Under the pieces are notes generated by a model. The model was not told where the DNA came from. It saw only the letters and a program-made list of their open reading frames with translations, and searched no databases. 64,000 nucleotides of DNA. Source: Candidatus Limnocylindrales bacterium. GTDB taxonomy: Bacteria; Desulfobacterota; Binatia; UBA1149; CAITLU01. Below, in pieces: positions 61,829-64,000 of this stretch. Where the stretch lies: contig DASPNR010000002.1 of assembly GCA_035626395.1 (NCBI GenBank), positions 569,813 through 633,812 on the forward strand. Direction: 5' to 3'. The translations under genes and the position numbers were made by a program. The first letter of the stretch is position 1. The number at the start of each line of letters is the position of its first letter.

Positions 61829-63025
61829 CGGCATGTCCTTGTCGCCGCGGCCGGACAGATTGACCACGATGATCTTGTCGCGACCCATGGTCGGGGCCAC
61901 CGAGACGGCATAGGCCACCGCGTGCGCGCTTTCGAGCGCACACAGGATGCCTTCGGTACGGGCGAGGAGCTGGAGCGCCTCGATGCATTCCTGGTCGGTG
62001 ACGGCGGCATAGCGCGCACGGCCGATCTCGTGGAGCCAGGCGTGCTCGGGGCCAACGCCTGGGTAGTCGAGGCCGGGCGCGATCGAATGAGCCTCCTTGA
62101 TCTGGCCGAGCTCGTCCTGGAGCAGATAGGTTTTCTTGCCGTGCAGAACGCCGATCTGGCCGCGGGTGATGGACGCGGAATGGGCGCCGGCATCCAGGCC
62201 CCGCCCTGCTGCCTCCACGCCGACCATCTCGACGCCGTCGTCGCCGATGAACGGATAAAACAGGCCCATCGCGTTGCTGCCGCCGCCGACGCAGGCGACC
62301 AGCAGGTCTGGAAGGCGCCCTTCGGCGGCGACGATCTGGACGCGCGCCTCGGCGCCGATGATGGACTGGAAGTCCCGCACCATCTGCGGATACGGGTGCG
62401 GGCCCATGGTCGAGCCGATCAGATAATAGGTGTCGCGGACGTTGGTGACCCAGTCCCGCATCGCCTCGTTGATCGAATCCTTGAGCGTTTTGCTGCCGCT
62501 CTCGACGGGCCGCACCGTGGCGCCGAGCAGCCGCATCCGAAAGACGTTGAGCGCCTGGCGGCGTACATCCTCGGCGCCCATGAAGACTTCGCATTTGATG
62601 CCCAGCAAAGCACAGACGGTGGCCGTGGCCACGCCGTGCTGCCCCGCTCCGGTTTCGGCGATGATGCGCGTCTTGCCCATGCGCTTGGCGAGCAGGCCTT
62701 GCCCCAGGCCGTTGTTGATCTTGTGCGCGCCGGTGTGGCAGAGGTCCTCGCGCTTGAGATAGATGCGCGCGCCGCCGAGCTGATTGGTGAGGCGGCCGGC
62801 GAAATACAGCATGGTCGGCCGACCGGTATATTTCGTGTTGAGCTCGACCAGCTCCTGCGCGAACCCGGGATCGGACCTCCACTTCTCATACGCTTCCTGA
62901 AGCTCGAGCAGCGCCGGCATCAGCGTCTCGGGCACGAAGCGCCCTCCGAACTGGCCGAAGCGACCGTTCTCGTCGGGAAAGGCGGGCGTCGATAGGACTT
63001 CGGTGGTCTGGGTCATCGGATCCAT
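61796..63025 (-). CDS. trpB: Tryptophan synthase beta subunit
   Basis: 409 residues. [19 protein letters not shown] opening, PLP lysine Lys102 in HTGAHKINN, phosphate loop VGGGSNAMG, and IALESAHA-like [12 protein letters not shown]. It condenses indole with serine. trpF ends 50 bp upstream; trpA is displaced beyond two inserted genes. The last codons and stop lie in a tandem duplication. Met1 and Met4 are both possible starts. Confidence 0.97.
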   Translation of the reverse strand: MDPMTQTTEVLSTPAFPDENGRFGQFGGRFVPETLMPALLELQEAYEKWRSDPGFAQELVELNTKYTGRPTMLYFAGRLTNQLGGARIYLKREDLCHTGAHKINNGLGQGLLAKRMGKTRIIAETGAGQHGVATATVCALLGIKCEVFMGAEDVRRQALNVFRMRLLGATVRPVESGSKTLKDSINEAMRDWVTNVRDTYYLIGSTMGPHPYPQMVRDFQSIIGAEARVQIVAAEGRLPDLLVACVGGGSNAMGLFYPFIGDDGVEMVGVEAAGRGLDAGAHSASITRGQIGVLHGKKTYLLQDELGQIKEAHSIAPGLDYPGVGPEHAWLHEIGRARYAAVTDQECIEALQLLARTEGILCALESAHAVAYAVSVAPTMGRDKIIVVNLSGRGDKDMPAVAEYLGVKL

Positions 63026-63075
63026 CTCGCTTTGGGCGTCGCGTCGCGGCCGCGCCGGCTGGTCGTCCCCGTCGG

Positions 63076-63744
63076 CTACGAGCCTGGTTTTGCAGCGGCA
63101 CCATCGCCTGCGGCTTCACCCGCCGCGGTCGATGCCGCCTGGTGCGGACGCGCGCTCTGGACGAACTCGTCGACGAGGCGCGCATCCTTGATGCCGGGCG
63201 CCGTCTCGACGCCGCCGGCCGTGTCGACGCCGAAGGGCGCCAGGCGCGCGACGATACCAGCCACGTTGGCCGGAGTCAGACCGCCGGCGATCACCGCCTT
63301 CGACAAATCGAGGCCTTCGAGGAGGGCCGGATCGATGAGACGCCCGCTGCCGCCGCCGGCGGCGTTGTCGATGAGGACGCGGTGATCCTGCGCGCACTCG
63401 AGCGCTTCGCGAAGCACGTCGCGTGAGGACGCGCCGACGGCTCGAAGGACAGGGAGCGACCAGCCTTGGGCGTCTTCGACGGGTTCTTCGCCGTGCAGCT
63501 GAACGCCGGTGAGGCCGACCTTGGACACGATGCGCTCGATCTCCTGCCTGGTGGTGCGTCCGAAGACGCCGTAGACGCGCGAGCGCCTGGGCAGAGCAGC
63601 CACGATGGCTCTTGCCTGTTCGGGGTCGCAGCAGCGCTTGCTCCACGAGCAGAAGTTGATGCCGATGGCATCGGCACCGGCATCGAAGGCGGCACGGGCA
63701 TCTTCCAGGCGCGTGATGCCGCAGATCTTGACCCACGTACGCAT
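63076..63744 (-). CDS. trpF: Phosphoribosylanthranilate isomerase
   Basis: 222 residues. [21 protein letters not shown] opening with catalytic Cys8, [25 protein letters not shown], the Asp of [13 protein letters not shown], and [10 protein letters not shown]. Start at 63744, which gives the standard MRTWVKICG; upstream in-frame codons add a leader unlike the family. It catalyses the third dedicated step of tryptophan synthesis. It carries a 20-residue Ala-rich tail. Followed by trpB after 50 bp. Confidence 0.96.
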   Translation of the reverse strand: MRTWVKICGITRLEDARAAFDAGADAIGINFCSWSKRCCDPEQARAIVAALPRRSRVYGVFGRTTRQEIERIVSKVGLTGVQLHGEEPVEDAQGWSLPVLRAVGASSRDVLREALECAQDHRVLIDNAAGGGSGRLIDPALLEGLDLSKAVIAGGLTPANVAGIVARLAPFGVDTAGGVETAPGIKDARLVDEFVQSARPHQAASTAAGEAAGDGAAAKPGS

Positions 63745-63810
63745 GCTGCGCGTTTGTAGCGTGGGCAGCGGGAGCGCGAAACATGCCCCGGCGTTAGCAG
63801 CCATCATGCC

Positions 63811-64000
63811 TCATTTCTGTAGATACACATCGCCGCGCAGCCGCATGAGCGGCGGCTTGCCGGGCCGGCAGCCGAGTTCCCACAGCAGGTTGTCGGGCGC
63901 GCAGCCGGTCAGGCGGATGCGGCCGCGGTGGATGAAGTCGCGGTGGTGCTCTTCGCACACCGCCGTCAGGTTCCAGAGAGCGTCGGGGCCGCCGAGAGAG
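63811..64000 (-). CDS. HNH endonuclease-like protein (3' end only)
   Basis: The last 62 codons are visible. The sequence LGGPDALWNLTAVCEEHHRD matches the second half of an HNH motif (Asn, then Cys-x-x-His-His), followed by GRIRLTGCAPDNLLWELG, a common ending of these DUF222/HNH-type proteins. The catalytic first His is beyond the window. The stop is about 67 bp upstream of trpF. It may be a nuclease or a relic of a mobile element. Confidence 0.7.
   Translation of the reverse strand, partial: SLGGPDALWNLTAVCEEHHRDFIHRGRIRLTGCAPDNLLWELGCRPGKPPLMRLRGDVYLQK

Overview
This is a GC-rich window from a Gram-negative bacterium: it carries lptD, a complete set of type II secretion pseudopilins, and periplasmic alpha-2-macroglobulin with PBP1C. 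Several Cys-rich secreted proteins, a one-chain acyl-CoA carboxylase, a WS/DGAT-type acyltransferase and many GTG/TTG starts point to a deltaproteobacterial-type lineage such as Binatota/Myxococcota relatives. That placement is an inference from gene content, not a measurement. No rRNA, tRNA, CRISPR array, phage or insertion sequence was recognised.

Layout. (1) 1-9792, minus strand: a type II secretion operon in the order gspF-G-H-I-J, an unrecognised very acidic small gene, gspK-L-M-C-D; gspD runs off the left edge. (2) 9939-23861: a surface-glycan/lipid block. It has two soluble-type glycosyltransferases, a multi-spanning GT-C-like protein with a TPR tail, two alkaline-phosphatase-superfamily enzymes (one fused to a glycosyltransferase), an ABC-2 exporter, and on the plus strand a wax ester synthase/DGAT with a basic tail. 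(3) 23869-25605: gspE, the secretion ATPase, about 14 kb from the rest of its operon. (4) 26073-36176: secreted proteins that are plausible type II clients (a calcium-loop SGNH hydrolase and a 1248-residue PHP-domain metallohydrolase), a translationally coupled HEAT protein, a COG0523 GTPase and a cupin. (5) 36321-39268: a small membrane protein divergent from a histidine kinase/NtrC-family pair, with a sigma-54-like promoter and a dyad between them. (6) 40987-48997: alpha-2-macroglobulin and penicillin-binding protein 1C as an overlapping pair. (7) 49010-63744, minus strand: M28 peptidase, single-chain acyl-CoA carboxylase, lptD, folC, trpA, then a Cys-rich metal-binding-motif protein and a PAS histidine kinase that separate trpA from trpB and trpF. 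(8) The right edge holds the 3' end of an HNH endonuclease-like gene.

How it fits together. GspE powers a machine whose platform (F, L, M), coupling protein (C), pseudopilus (G-K) and outer-membrane secretin (D) are all present; the prepilin peptidase is not in the window. The signal-peptide enzymes next to gspE are natural candidates for export. The glycan block, LptD, alpha-2-macroglobulin/PBP1C and the acyl-CoA carboxylase make this an envelope-building neighbourhood. The most unusual features are the acidic ORF inside the secretion operon that is dual-coded with gspK, the glycosyltransferase/phosphatase-superfamily fusion, and the rearranged trp operon with a 47-bp tandem duplication at the trpB 3' end.
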